DNA from: Clostridiaceae bacterium
GTDB taxonomy: Bacteria; Bacillota; Clostridia; Saccharofermentanales; DTU023
Length of the DNA stretch: 61,911 nt
Assembly: GCA_012841015.1 (NCBI GenBank)
Contig: DUVN01000028.1
Location: 167,188-229,098 of the forward strand
Direction of reading: 5' to 3'
Part shown: in pieces, positions 36,456 to 45,073 of the stretch
How positions within the stretch are numbered: the first letter of the stretch is position 1
Layout of the letters: the number at the start of each line of letters is the position of its first letter
Notes under the pieces: model-generated
Seen by the model: the letters and a program-made list of their open reading frames with translations, nothing else
Database searches by the model: none
What the model was told of the DNA's origin: nothing
Position numbers and translations under genes: made by a program

Positions 36456-37038
36456 ATGCAAGGTAAAAGATTGTGGATTACACTTCGATTGTGGATGATG
36501 CGCAGTAGCCTAAAACGCGCAAAGTACTTGAAAGAAAAAGGCGTATTTGCATCAATGGGTGATGGGTGCAGTATTCAGAAACGCCAGCTTCCCCTTTACC
36601 CAAACCTCATTAAATTCGGAAATAATGTTCATGTTGCATCAAATGTAGGGTTTGTTGCCCATGATATTACGCATATGATGTTTAATCGCTCTGATGCGGC
36701 AAAATCCCTAGGGGGGGGGTACTCGCTTCCGTGAGAAAGTCGGCTGCATAGAGATTGGAGATAATGTTTTTATCGGTTCTGGGACAAGAATTCTTTATGA
36801 CGTAAAAGTTGGGTCAAATGTTGTGATCGGATCCGGCAGTGTCGTGAATAAGGACATCCCTGATAACAGTGTAGCCGCTGGTATTCCGGCCAGAGTTATC
36901 GGGACTTTTGAGGATTTTGTCAATAAACGATTACAGGAAACTTCATATCCACAGGAATATGCTCCAGCTCACGAAGTGGTATGTAAAGAATTGGCAGATC
37001 TGCTGTGGGAAGAATTTTACAAAAAGCGTGAATGCTGA
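36456..37038 (+). pseudogene. Hexapeptide-repeat (LbH) acyltransferase, out of frame at a G9 tract
   Basis: Start ATG 36456 follows AAAGGA. The first frame encodes MGDGCSIQKRQLPLYPNLIK and NVHVASNVGFVAHDITHM, then runs into nine Gs (36711-36719) and stops at 36734. With eight Gs the frame would continue as [40 protein letters not shown] and the [10 protein letters not shown] end typical of left-handed beta-helix O/N-acetyltransferases, giving ~194 residues. The second half is intact. Such a tract is a classic slippage site, so this is either a phase-variable gene caught in the off state or a homopolymer sequencing error. Confidence 0.85.
36711..36719 (+). repeat. Poly-G tract (9 G) inside acyltransferase gene
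   Basis: Nine consecutive Gs at the exact point where the acyltransferase reading frame breaks. Eight would restore the frame. It is the longest G run I noticed in the window and lies in a surface-modification gene, the usual setting for slipped-strand contingency loci. Confidence 0.9.
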
Positions 37039-37062
37039 TATGCATACGCAGGAGTGGAGAAA

Positions 37063-38217
37063 ATGGATTTCAACAATGTTCATGTTTTGGTAACAGACGG
37101 CGGTGGAAGACAAACATTGACTATCATTCGTGGGCTCAAAGAGATTGGCTGTCATGTCACGGTGTTGTGCCGCAGTAAAATGGACTTATGTTACGTATCT
37201 AAATATCCAGACGTAAAACTGTTGGAAAAGGATATCATCGGGGATGACAGTTTTTATAAAGTACTTCTCCGTGAATTAAAAACTGAAAAGTATGATGTTT
37301 TGTTTCCGATTGCCGAGAATTCCACGAATTTGGTAACCCTTCATGAAGAAGAGTACAAAAAGTATGTGCGGATTGCTTGTGCTCCTCGAGATATTTATAT
37401 TAGAGCTTTCAACAAACAGATAACCTTTGAAACAGCAATGACAGCAGGAATACCTTGCCCGATAACGCGTCGTGATAATGAGACTATTGAAGATTTTTTA
37501 AGCCGCACACCTTTTCCGATTATAATTAAGCCTCGCAATAGCGTTGGCTCAATTGGATTCCATAAGTTTGATTCCCGCGTTGAATTTGAGAGATTTGTCG
37601 TGGAGCAAAAGACCAATCTGGAAGATTATGTTGTGCAGGAATTCATTCATTTCACAAAAAGAAGAAGTGCTTTTATTGTTATGGATGAGAAGGGAAATGT
37701 AAAGGGAGCTCTGGCTGGTGAAATAAAGAGATGGTATCCAGTGGACGCAGGGACCTGCACTTGCCTTCAAACAGTTGATGACAATGTAGTTCTTGATTAT
37801 GCAATTAAGCTTCTTCAAGAAATGAGATGGAAAGGGTTTGCCAATGTTTGTTTTATGACAGACGACAACGACGGAATTGTGAAGTTGCTTGAGATCAATG
37901 GTCGAATCAATGCAAGTATTAAGCTCTGTTTTATGTGTGGGTATAATATATCCAAGCAAATGTTAGAGCTTGCGTTTGGCGAACCCGTTACAAGGTATCC
38001 CATTAACGATAAGTTCGGAGTAACTACTCGACATTTTCAAGCTGATTTCATGTGGTTTTTGAAATCTCCTAATCGCTTCAATAGCGATCCATCGTGGTTT
38101 AGTTGGAAAAATACAAAAGACATTGTTTTTTACAGGGATGATCCACTTCCATTCTTTGCATACTCTTTCAAACAAATGACTCGTTATAAAAAAGCTATGA
38201 AAAAACGCGAACGTTAA
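37063..38217 (+). CDS. ATP-grasp ligase (carbamoyl-phosphate synthase-like)
   Basis: 384 residues from ATG 37063, eight bases after AGGAG. The N-terminal Rossmann part (VHVLVTDGGGRQTLTIIRGL) is followed by an ATP-grasp core with FPIIIKPRNSVGSIGFHKF, VVQEFIHF and a metal-binding VKLLEINGRINASI. The fold resembles PylC- and CPSase-like amide-forming ligases. It is the last gene of the polymer locus and the fourth ATP-grasp protein in it. The acceptor is unknown; it may add a further amino acid or a non-sugar acid. Confidence 0.88.
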   Translation: MDFNNVHVLVTDGGGRQTLTIIRGLKEIGCHVTVLCRSKMDLCYVSKYPDVKLLEKDIIGDDSFYKVLLRELKTEKYDVLFPIAENSTNLVTLHEEEYKKYVRIACAPRDIYIRAFNKQITFETAMTAGIPCPITRRDNETIEDFLSRTPFPIIIKPRNSVGSIGFHKFDSRVEFERFVVEQKTNLEDYVVQEFIHFTKRRSAFIVMDEKGNVKGALAGEIKRWYPVDAGTCTCLQTVDDNVVLDYAIKLLQEMRWKGFANVCFMTDDNDGIVKLLEINGRINASIKLCFMCGYNISKQMLELAFGEPVTRYPINDKFGVTTRHFQADFMWFLKSPNRFNSDPSWFSWKNTKDIVFYRDDPLPFFAYSFKQMTRYKKAMKKRER

Positions 38218-38334
38218 TCTAGTTAATTTAATAGTATACATATTGAATAGATTGAGAGAAAAGTTTTAAAATATTGTTTTGTTATATTCAGGATATAACT
38301 GGTTGATTATAAAACCAATAGGAGCTGAAATCGT

Positions 38335-39699
38335 ATGAAGGAGTACACTAAAGAATTTGCAGCCTGGGCTGTATCTGTAACCTACACAGACATCCCCTCA
38401 CCCGTTATCGACATGATGAAAAAATGCCTGTTGGACACACTCGGTTGCGCGGCGGCTGGATCAGGGCAATGTGAAATTCGTAATTTGATCCGCGGCGCGA
38501 TGAATCCTGATGAGAGTGGAAAAGCAGACGTGTGGTTTCTAGGAGAGACAGCACCGCTTTCAACGGCATTGCTCATAAACGGAGCAATGAATCATGCAGT
38601 GGAGCTGGACGATCTTCATAAACCCAGCAAAATTCATGCGGGTACCGTGATCGTACCTTCTATCCTGACGGTTGGCTCTCTCTATAACATTGACGGAAAG
38701 GAACTTCTAACCGCCATGGCTGTTGGCTATGAGGTAATGTTGCGGACGGCCATTGCCATAGGTGTGGACAGCCACAGGAGAAGGGGCTGGCATGGGACTG
38801 CTACCTGTGGAGCTTTTGGCGCAGCGGCTGCCATCGGTCATATCATGGGGCTGAATGGTCTTCAGATGGCGAACGCCTTTGGACTTGCCGGTACATCCAC
38901 AGGCGGTCTTATGGCCTATACAGCAGATGGCTCCATGAGCAAACGATATCATGCTGGCATGGCTGCGATGCACGGGTACCTTGCAGCGGTTTCTGCAAGA
39001 GCTGGTTTCACTGGCCCGACATATGTATTTGAGGCACCGGACGGTGGCTATGGTCATGCGGCATCGGATAAGAGTGATTTGGAGGAACTGGTTAAAGACT
39101 TGAGTGAAACGTGGCATTGCAAGGACATGGGACATAAGTTCTATGCTTGTTGCGGACATATTCATCAGGCAATCGATTGTGCGCTCAAAATCAGGAATGA
39201 GAATGGTCTGAAACCTGAAGATATAGAAGCTGTCATGGTTACTACCTACGATGTTGCCGGAATGAGCTGGGGCTTCTCAGAGCTACCGAAGAACACGGTG
39301 GAAGCACAGTTCAGTTTCCCCTACGCGGTATCTGCGGCACTTGTAGATGGTCAAGCATTTATTCCACAGTTTGCTCCGGAGAGGCTCACTGATCCGCTGA
39401 TCAATTCACTGGCAATGAAAGTAACCGTCAACACGAGTGATAAGTTTACCTCCCTCTATCCTAATCAGTGGGCGTCAGGCGTGGAGGTTAAGGCTAAAGA
39501 TCAGACCTATTACACAGAGGTCATCGGGGCAAAGGGTGACCCGGTCAACCCGCTGAGTGAACAGGAAATCGAAGATAAGTTCCGGTCACTATCTGGAGGA
39601 AGGTTCTCTAATGAACAGCAGAACGAGATGATAGCAGCTATATATAATATAGAACGCTCAGAAAGCATTGCTGTCATCGAAAACCTGATGAGAGGTTGA
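38335..39699 (+). CDS. MmgE/PrpD family protein
   Basis: 454 residues; AGGAGC upstream. Characteristic stretches are CLLDTLGCAAAGSG, HAVELDDLHKPSKIHAGTVI, AVGYEVMLRTAIAIG, GWHGTATCGAFGAAAAIG and the late FYACCGHIHQAIDCALKIR. Known members include 2-methylcitrate dehydratase and cis-aconitate decarboxylase, i.e. (de)hydratase or decarboxylase chemistry on polycarboxylic acids, but many paralogues have other, unknown substrates. First gene of a catabolic block with a LysR regulator, an amidase, a second PrpD-like protein and a Liv-type importer, so a link to nitrogenous ring or amide breakdown is likelier than the methylcitrate cycle. Confidence 0.9.
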   Translation: MKEYTKEFAAWAVSVTYTDIPSPVIDMMKKCLLDTLGCAAAGSGQCEIRNLIRGAMNPDESGKADVWFLGETAPLSTALLINGAMNHAVELDDLHKPSKIHAGTVIVPSILTVGSLYNIDGKELLTAMAVGYEVMLRTAIAIGVDSHRRRGWHGTATCGAFGAAAAIGHIMGLNGLQMANAFGLAGTSTGGLMAYTADGSMSKRYHAGMAAMHGYLAAVSARAGFTGPTYVFEAPDGGYGHAASDKSDLEELVKDLSETWHCKDMGHKFYACCGHIHQAIDCALKIRNENGLKPEDIEAVMVTTYDVAGMSWGFSELPKNTVEAQFSFPYAVSAALVDGQAFIPQFAPERLTDPLINSLAMKVTVNTSDKFTSLYPNQWASGVEVKAKDQTYYTEVIGAKGDPVNPLSEQEIEDKFRSLSGGRFSNEQQNEMIAAIYNIERSESIAVIENLMRG

Positions 39700-39703
39700 A
39701 CCT

Positions 39704-40624
39704 ATGAACATGAAACAGCTGAGATATGTCCTTGTGCTTGCTCATGAAGGAAGCTTTTCTAGGGCTGCGGATTCGTTGGGCATTACTCAGCCATCCCTAA
39801 GTCAATACATAAAGAAAATTGAAAAGAAACAAGGCGTACAGCTCTTTGACCGCACAGGCGGGAATGTCCGCGTTACTGATGCCGGGTATGTGTATATTGA
39901 AGCCGCAAGGAAGATTCTTGACCTAGAACAGCAGATGGAGCGCAAGTTTGAGGATCTGTCCAAATATAAATCAGGGAGTATTGTCGTGGGTGTCAGCCCA
40001 CATAGGTGTATTCACCTCATGCCTGAGATTGTGAAACGGTTTCAGAAGCTTTATCCCGGAATGCGTCTTGTTATTGAGGAGCGTGGCGGCGCAAGTCTTC
40101 TGGATGATGCGGCGCACGGTCAGTTTGATCTATGCATCGCAAATCTTCCAGTAGATGAGAAGATTTTTAACTTCCAACTAATTATGGAAGAGGAAGTTCT
40201 ACTTGCAGTAAATATGGAGACTCCGATATATCAAAAGCTAAAGAAGACAGCTGTAAACATCCATGGCAGAAAGTATCCTGCCGTGGACTATAAAAAAATC
40301 GCCGGAGAACGTTTTGCTACATTGGCGGAGTCGCAGCCAACACAGAAAAGTCTTGACGAGATTTGCGCAATTGCCGGATTCAGGGTGGTAAATGCGGTGG
40401 AGTGTAGAACCATTGAAACTCAGTTTGCAATGGTGAGAGCTGGGATCGGTGCCGCGTTGGTTCCATCTGGGACATCAAAGTTCAGTAATGCGGAGAAGGT
40501 GGCTTTCTTCTCCTTCGCACAGTCCGTTCCGTATCGGGATATGGCGGTAGTTTATCGGAAAAAACAGTATCTTTCAAAAGCTGTAAAAGATTTGATGCAG
40601 ATTATTGTGAGCCTTGATAAGTGA
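39704..40624 (+). CDS. LysR-family transcriptional regulator
   Basis: 306 residues. The N-terminal helix-turn-helix is MKQLRYVLVLAHEGSFSRAA followed by LGITQPSLSQYIKKIEKKQG; the effector domain starts near residue 90 with IVVGVSPHRCIHLMPEIV. It lies five bases after the first PrpD-like gene and just before the amidase gene, in the same direction. That is unusual for LysR genes, which are commonly divergent; here it is probably part of the operon it controls, sensing the imported substrate. Confidence 0.93.
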   Translation: MNMKQLRYVLVLAHEGSFSRAADSLGITQPSLSQYIKKIEKKQGVQLFDRTGGNVRVTDAGYVYIEAARKILDLEQQMERKFEDLSKYKSGSIVVGVSPHRCIHLMPEIVKRFQKLYPGMRLVIEERGGASLLDDAAHGQFDLCIANLPVDEKIFNFQLIMEEEVLLAVNMETPIYQKLKKTAVNIHGRKYPAVDYKKIAGERFATLAESQPTQKSLDEICAIAGFRVVNAVECRTIETQFAMVRAGIGAALVPSGTSKFSNAEKVAFFSFAQSVPYRDMAVVYRKKQYLSKAVKDLMQIIVSLDK

Positions 40625-40655
40625 AGGCATTCAATTATTTAAACAGGAGGCAAGT

Positions 40656-41552
40656 ATGAAAGTTCGCATTTTAGGTATCCAGCCAGGAACTGTTACCGTA
40701 GGCATGACAAATGAAGAGTATTTCCAAAAACAGCTGAAACTAGCAGAGGAAAAATTCAGCGGTGAAGAGCTTATTGTATTCCCAGAACTTATGACAAGTA
40801 AGTATTTCGGTTATGTCAGGGAGAAACGCTGGTTCCAGTACGCGGAGGACTTTCTGACTGGCCCGACGACAACGGCTATGCTTGCGTTATGCAAGAAGTT
40901 AAATACCAATATATGTTACTCACTCTTTGAAAAAGCTGAGGATGGATTTTTTAACACGCTTGGTCTTGTGTCTCCCATCCGGGGTGTGTATGGAAAGTAC
41001 CGTAAGATCCATATGCCGGGTGGAGATCTTCGTTACAACGAATGCTATGAAAACTATTATTTTAAGTCCGGAAATACAATGCCGGTATACGATTTAGACA
41101 ATGGCGTGAAGATTGCAATGCTTACCTGCTATGATCGTTCTTTTCCGGAGCAGTGGAGGGCATATTTCCTGAAGGGAGCAGAAATTATCTGTGTTCCGGC
41201 CTGCACCATGGGGTTGCGAAAGGATATGTTCGTCACAGAGCTTCAGACGAGGGCTCTTGAGAGCCACAGTTATGTAATTGCGTTGAACAGAGCAGGTGAA
41301 GAGAAGACAGAGAATGAAGAAAAGCCGCGAGTTCACTTCGGCAAGTCTCTGGTTATTGATCCGCTCGGGAATATCGTAGCATCGCTTGAGGACGAGCCTT
41401 GGACAGTTCTGTCTGTGGAGATCGACACGGACAACAACAAATACGCAAGAGCTCGTCTCAACTGGGAGCGCGACAGACACCCGGAATTGTACGGCATAGT
41501 TTCAGATGTCCACTATGGGAAGGCAGGAATCGTGTATGAACTTGGATTCTAA
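40656..41552 (+). CDS. Carbon-nitrogen hydrolase (nitrilase superfamily, carbamoylase-like)
   Basis: 298 residues from ATG 40656, directly after AGGAGG. The catalytic triad is visible: Glu in IVFPELMTSKYFG, Lys in GKYRKIHMPGG, and Cys in IAMLTCYDRSFPEQW. Length and motif spacing suit beta-ureidopropionase/N-carbamoyl amino acid amidohydrolases. With the hydantoinase encoded at 47482, the pair could carry out ring opening and then hydrolysis of the N-carbamoyl product to an amino acid, CO2 and ammonia. The exact substrate is inference. Confidence 0.9.
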   Translation: MKVRILGIQPGTVTVGMTNEEYFQKQLKLAEEKFSGEELIVFPELMTSKYFGYVREKRWFQYAEDFLTGPTTTAMLALCKKLNTNICYSLFEKAEDGFFNTLGLVSPIRGVYGKYRKIHMPGGDLRYNECYENYYFKSGNTMPVYDLDNGVKIAMLTCYDRSFPEQWRAYFLKGAEIICVPACTMGLRKDMFVTELQTRALESHSYVIALNRAGEEKTENEEKPRVHFGKSLVIDPLGNIVASLEDEPWTVLSVEIDTDNNKYARARLNWERDRHPELYGIVSDVHYGKAGIVYELGF

Positions 41553-42909
41553 AGACACGGCACGAATACTGAGCGAATTTGCTTCAAAACTCACTTATGA
41601 TCAGATCCCGCAGGAAGCCATTGAAACGGTGAGGATGTATATTGCGGATTACTATGCCGCATGTTTTGCCGGGATTAAGGTCAATCGTAAGTTTAATGAG
41701 GCAATGCTTGGAATTGTCCAAGGAATGAGCGGAGTGGGAGATACTTCCGTATTTGAACTTGACCATAAGCTTCCTGTTGAGAATGCGGCGTTTATGAACG
41801 CTGTCTATGCCCACGGTGCTGATATGGATGATGGCAACCGGAAAGCGATGGGACACGTTGCGGCGCATGTGATGTCCGCAGTGTTTGCTCTCGCGGAGAG
41901 CCTGGGAGATAAGAGCTGGGAGGATGTCCTGACTGCCATCATGATTGGCTATGAGGTCTATAACCGCGTGGGTGCTATGGCGCAGCCGGGATTGGTACAC
42001 CGTGGATTCCATTCGACTGGAACAGCTGGGGCTGTTGCCTGCGGTGCTGCCTGCGCTAAGCTGATGGGTTTGGATGCGGACGGCATCTATGACGCTCTTG
42101 GAATCGCAGCGATCCAGGCAAGTGGACTTATTATTATTGCTGAGAGTGGACAGTCCTGCAAGCCCCTGAATCCGGCAAATGCTGCGAAGACAGGTATCAT
42201 TTCCGCCAAACTTGCCGCCTCCGGTGTGAATGGTCCTGATCTCCCGCTTGAAAGCAAAAAAGGCTGGTTCCAGGCTATGACGGACGAAGTTCACTATGAA
42301 ATGCTGGAAGGACTTGGACAGGTCTTCACTATTTGCGAGAGCTATTTGAAACCTTATCCCTCCTGCCGTCATACCCACTGCGGAATCGAGGCGGCTATCC
42401 ACATTCGAGATGAGATGCAGGAGAAGCGGCTGGGAACGCAGGATATCAAGTCTCTGAAGCTCTATATCTATGACAATGCCATTCAGATTGCCGGGAAGAT
42501 TAAGATTCCGAAGACACCTGACAATGCGAAGTTTTCTATCCACTACAGCCTTGCAGTGGCAATGGCAACCGGCAACTATACATTGGATGACTTGGAAAAG
42601 GAGCCTACCGACGAGGTGCGGGAAATTGTGGAGAAAATAGAGTTGATTCCGGATGCGAAGATGGAAGATACGGCTTCAGGCATCCGTGGCTCGATGCTTG
42701 TTGCCGAGTTTGAGGACGGTAGCAGTATAGAGCGGACTGTTCTCCTTCCCAAGGGCGACGCGGCTAATCCATTCTCTTGGGACGATATGAGGCGTAAACT
42801 GGTTGCCTGCATGCAGGGATTTGCACATGAGCCAGATGCGCTTGCTGAAAAGATTCGAGCACTTGAATTTTCAAAACAGTACAGCGGTATCAAGGAACTG
42901 CTAGAATAA
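41536..42909 (+). CDS. Second MmgE/PrpD family protein
   Basis: 457 residues from ATG 41536 (earlier ATG 41506 lacks support), overlapping the amidase stop by 17 bases. Motifs parallel the first copy: HGADMDDGNRKAMGHVAAHV, MIGYEVYNRVGAMAQ, GFHSTGTAGAVACGAACAK and YPSCRHTHCGIEAAIHIRDE. The two paralogues differ clearly in sequence and are not recent duplicates. Two PrpD-like proteins with one transporter suggest either a heteromeric enzyme or two steps on the same substrate. Confidence 0.9.
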   Translation: MNLDSKDTARILSEFASKLTYDQIPQEAIETVRMYIADYYAACFAGIKVNRKFNEAMLGIVQGMSGVGDTSVFELDHKLPVENAAFMNAVYAHGADMDDGNRKAMGHVAAHVMSAVFALAESLGDKSWEDVLTAIMIGYEVYNRVGAMAQPGLVHRGFHSTGTAGAVACGAACAKLMGLDADGIYDALGIAAIQASGLIIIAESGQSCKPLNPANAAKTGIISAKLAASGVNGPDLPLESKKGWFQAMTDEVHYEMLEGLGQVFTICESYLKPYPSCRHTHCGIEAAIHIRDEMQEKRLGTQDIKSLKLYIYDNAIQIAGKIKIPKTPDNAKFSIHYSLAVAMATGNYTLDDLEKEPTDEVREIVEKIELIPDAKMEDTASGIRGSMLVAEFEDGSSIERTVLLPKGDAANPFSWDDMRRKLVACMQGFAHEPDALAEKIRALEFSKQYSGIKELLE

Positions 42910-43007
42910 GAACTCAAATAGTAATAGAGGATCGGGAAATTTATTTTTTGTATGCAACGTATAGGCAAATGATTATGCAATATATAATGGAAAGCGAGCG
43001 CAAACCT

Positions 43008-44198
43008 ATGAGAAGCAAACGTATATTTTTGCTTTTGATGACAGCTTTATTGGCGTTGTCTATGGTGCTGTCGGGCTGTAAAAGTCAGACGGCAACAGAC
43101 ACAATCAAGATCGGCTCTGTTCATCCGCTGACAGGGAGCATGGCTTATGAGGGGCAGGCAATGGTCAATGCCCAAAAGATTGCAATCGACAAAATCAACG
43201 CCGAAGGCGGTATAAATGGGCGGTTTTTGGAACTGGTAGCAAAAGACAGTCTGGGAACTTCCAGTGGGGCCGCTAATGCTGCTTTGAAGCTCACAAACAG
43301 TGGCGTTGTTGCTTTAACTGGAACCTATACCAGCAGTTCTGCACAGGTAGTATCAAGAACAGCAGAGAAAACAAGGATTCCTCTTGTTGTCACGGTCGCA
43401 TCCAGCGATAACCTCCTCAGCAATGGTTATCGGTATACATTCCGAGTCCAGCCGAGCGTATCCGTTTTCAGCCAGAACTTCCTGAAATATCTGAGCTATT
43501 TCAAGACAGATGATATGGAAACAGTCGCATTTATCTATGAAAACTCGAACTATGGCGCGGGTATTTCTGAATATATCACAGACCACATTGATGAAACCGG
43601 CTTAAGGATCGTCGGTATGCTGTCTTATCCCGCGACAACTTCCACAATGAGTTCTGAAGTTACAAAACTCGCCGCATTAGATCCGGATCTGCTAGTTCCG
43701 ATCGGCTATTATTCCGACCAGAATCTCTTTATGAAAGAAGTGTTGGAAAGGGGAATACAGTTTAAGAAAATAGTCGGATGTGCGAACGGAGCATTTTCAG
43801 ATGCAAAGTTTCTCAGAACATATGGAACACAGGTAGACGGTATCTATGATATCAACTACCGTTATAATCCTAACAGTGAAGAAGCACAATATATGCTGGA
43901 GACCTACCGGGAAGTATATGGAGAAGATATTCCTGTTCATGCTATTTACGGATATGAGTCCATTATGGTGGTTGCTGATGCCCTGAAGCGGTGTAAAAAC
44001 CCAGATGATCCTGAAGAGTTGCGGGATGCAATCGCGGCATCGGAGATATACGAGCATGTTCTTCCGCAAGGTGTGATCAAGTTCGATGAAAAAGGTGAAA
44101 ATATTAATTCCGCAGGTGTGCTTGTAGAAATCCGTGACGGAAAACATATTATCGTGTTTCCTGAAGAGTATGCGGATCATGATGAGGTGCAGAAATGA
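43008..44198 (+). CDS. Branched-chain amino-acid-type ABC transporter binding lipoprotein (LivK family)
   Basis: 396 residues from ATG 43008, which begins a signal peptide with lipobox VLSGC. The mature protein shows IKIGSVHPLTGSMAYEGQAM, KINAEGGINGRFLELVAKDS, ALTGTYTSSSAQVVSRTAEK and VAFIYENSNYGAG, the type I periplasmic-binding fold (Peripla_BP_6). It would capture an amino acid, amide or related solute outside the cell. The permease gene overlaps its stop by 4 bases, starting a five-gene Liv-type importer. Confidence 0.93.
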   Translation: MRSKRIFLLLMTALLALSMVLSGCKSQTATDTIKIGSVHPLTGSMAYEGQAMVNAQKIAIDKINAEGGINGRFLELVAKDSLGTSSGAANAALKLTNSGVVALTGTYTSSSAQVVSRTAEKTRIPLVVTVASSDNLLSNGYRYTFRVQPSVSVFSQNFLKYLSYFKTDDMETVAFIYENSNYGAGISEYITDHIDETGLRIVGMLSYPATTSTMSSEVTKLAALDPDLLVPIGYYSDQNLFMKEVLERGIQFKKIVGCANGAFSDAKFLRTYGTQVDGIYDINYRYNPNSEEAQYMLETYREVYGEDIPVHAIYGYESIMVVADALKRCKNPDDPEELRDAIAASEIYEHVLPQGVIKFDEKGENINSAGVLVEIRDGKHIIVFPEEYADHDEVQK

Positions 44199-45073
44199 GT
44201 TTACAAGGATTGCAATCATTGCTTGATGGTATTCTCATGGGCGGTGTTTACGCACTTGCAGCATTAGGACTTTCCCTGATTTTCGGTGTGTTGAAAATCA
44301 CAAACTTTGCACATGGCGCTATGATGACCGTTGGCATGTATGTTGTTTTTGCCTTGGGTAACGATTTGGGACTAAATCCATATCTGGCGCTGCCTTTTGC
44401 TATGGTGTTGATGTTCCTGATCGGGTTTTTGATTCAGCGTTTCCCTATCCATTACATTGAGCATGCACCGACACATAATCAGCTGCTTCTGACATTGGGA
44501 ATGGCATATATTCTTGAGAACGTGCTACTTGTTATCTTTACTCCCAATTACCAGACTCTGACAGTCAAGGGTTTTGAAAAAGCGTGGAGGATAGGTTCCT
44601 TGACATTTGCACCGGCCAAGCTGATCGCGTTTGGTGTCGTTATCATCGTGACCGGATGTGTTTATTATCTTCTCTACATGACCAACACAGGGAAGTCCAT
44701 TCGTGCATCCGCACAGAACGAAACAGGTGCCAAACTTATGGGAATCAATGTGCGAAACATCCGCGCCATTGCGTTTGGCATTGGAGCGGTTTGTACGGGG
44801 ATCGCCGGAGGACTGCTTACTCCCATTATGAGCATCTATCCTACCCTTGGAGAGACCTTCCAGTTGAAGTGCTTTGTGATTACTGTTCTCGGTGGTATGG
44901 GAAATCTCTGGGGGGCGTTAGTGTCTGGTCTGATTATCGGTGTCGTTGAATCACTGAGCGGCTATTATCTAGGTGGAAGCTGGAGCGAAATGGTCATTTA
45001 CGGCATATTCATTTTAATCCTCTTTCTCCGTCCAACAGGTCTCTTTGGAAGGGGGAACCGTCGTGAAAACTAA
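44195..45073 (+). CDS. Branched-chain amino-acid-type ABC permease (LivH family)
   Basis: 292 residues, about eight membrane segments. LLDGILMGGVYALAALGLSL, FGVLKITNFAHGAMMTVGMY and VITVLGGMGNLWGALVSGLI are hallmark LivH segments. Together with the LivM-like protein it forms the membrane channel of the importer. Gene overlaps upstream and downstream show one transcript with coupled translation. Confidence 0.95.
   Translation: MSLQGLQSLLDGILMGGVYALAALGLSLIFGVLKITNFAHGAMMTVGMYVVFALGNDLGLNPYLALPFAMVLMFLIGFLIQRFPIHYIEHAPTHNQLLLTLGMAYILENVLLVIFTPNYQTLTVKGFEKAWRIGSLTFAPAKLIAFGVVIIVTGCVYYLLYMTNTGKSIRASAQNETGAKLMGINVRNIRAIAFGIGAVCTGIAGGLLTPIMSIYPTLGETFQLKCFVITVLGGMGNLWGALVSGLIIGVVESLSGYYLGGSWSEMVIYGIFILILFLRPTGLFGRGNRREN

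Noticed and set aside
41584-42543. 319-codon open frame on the minus strand
   Set aside because: Antisense to a well-supported MmgE/PrpD gene, no family features and no ribosome site.
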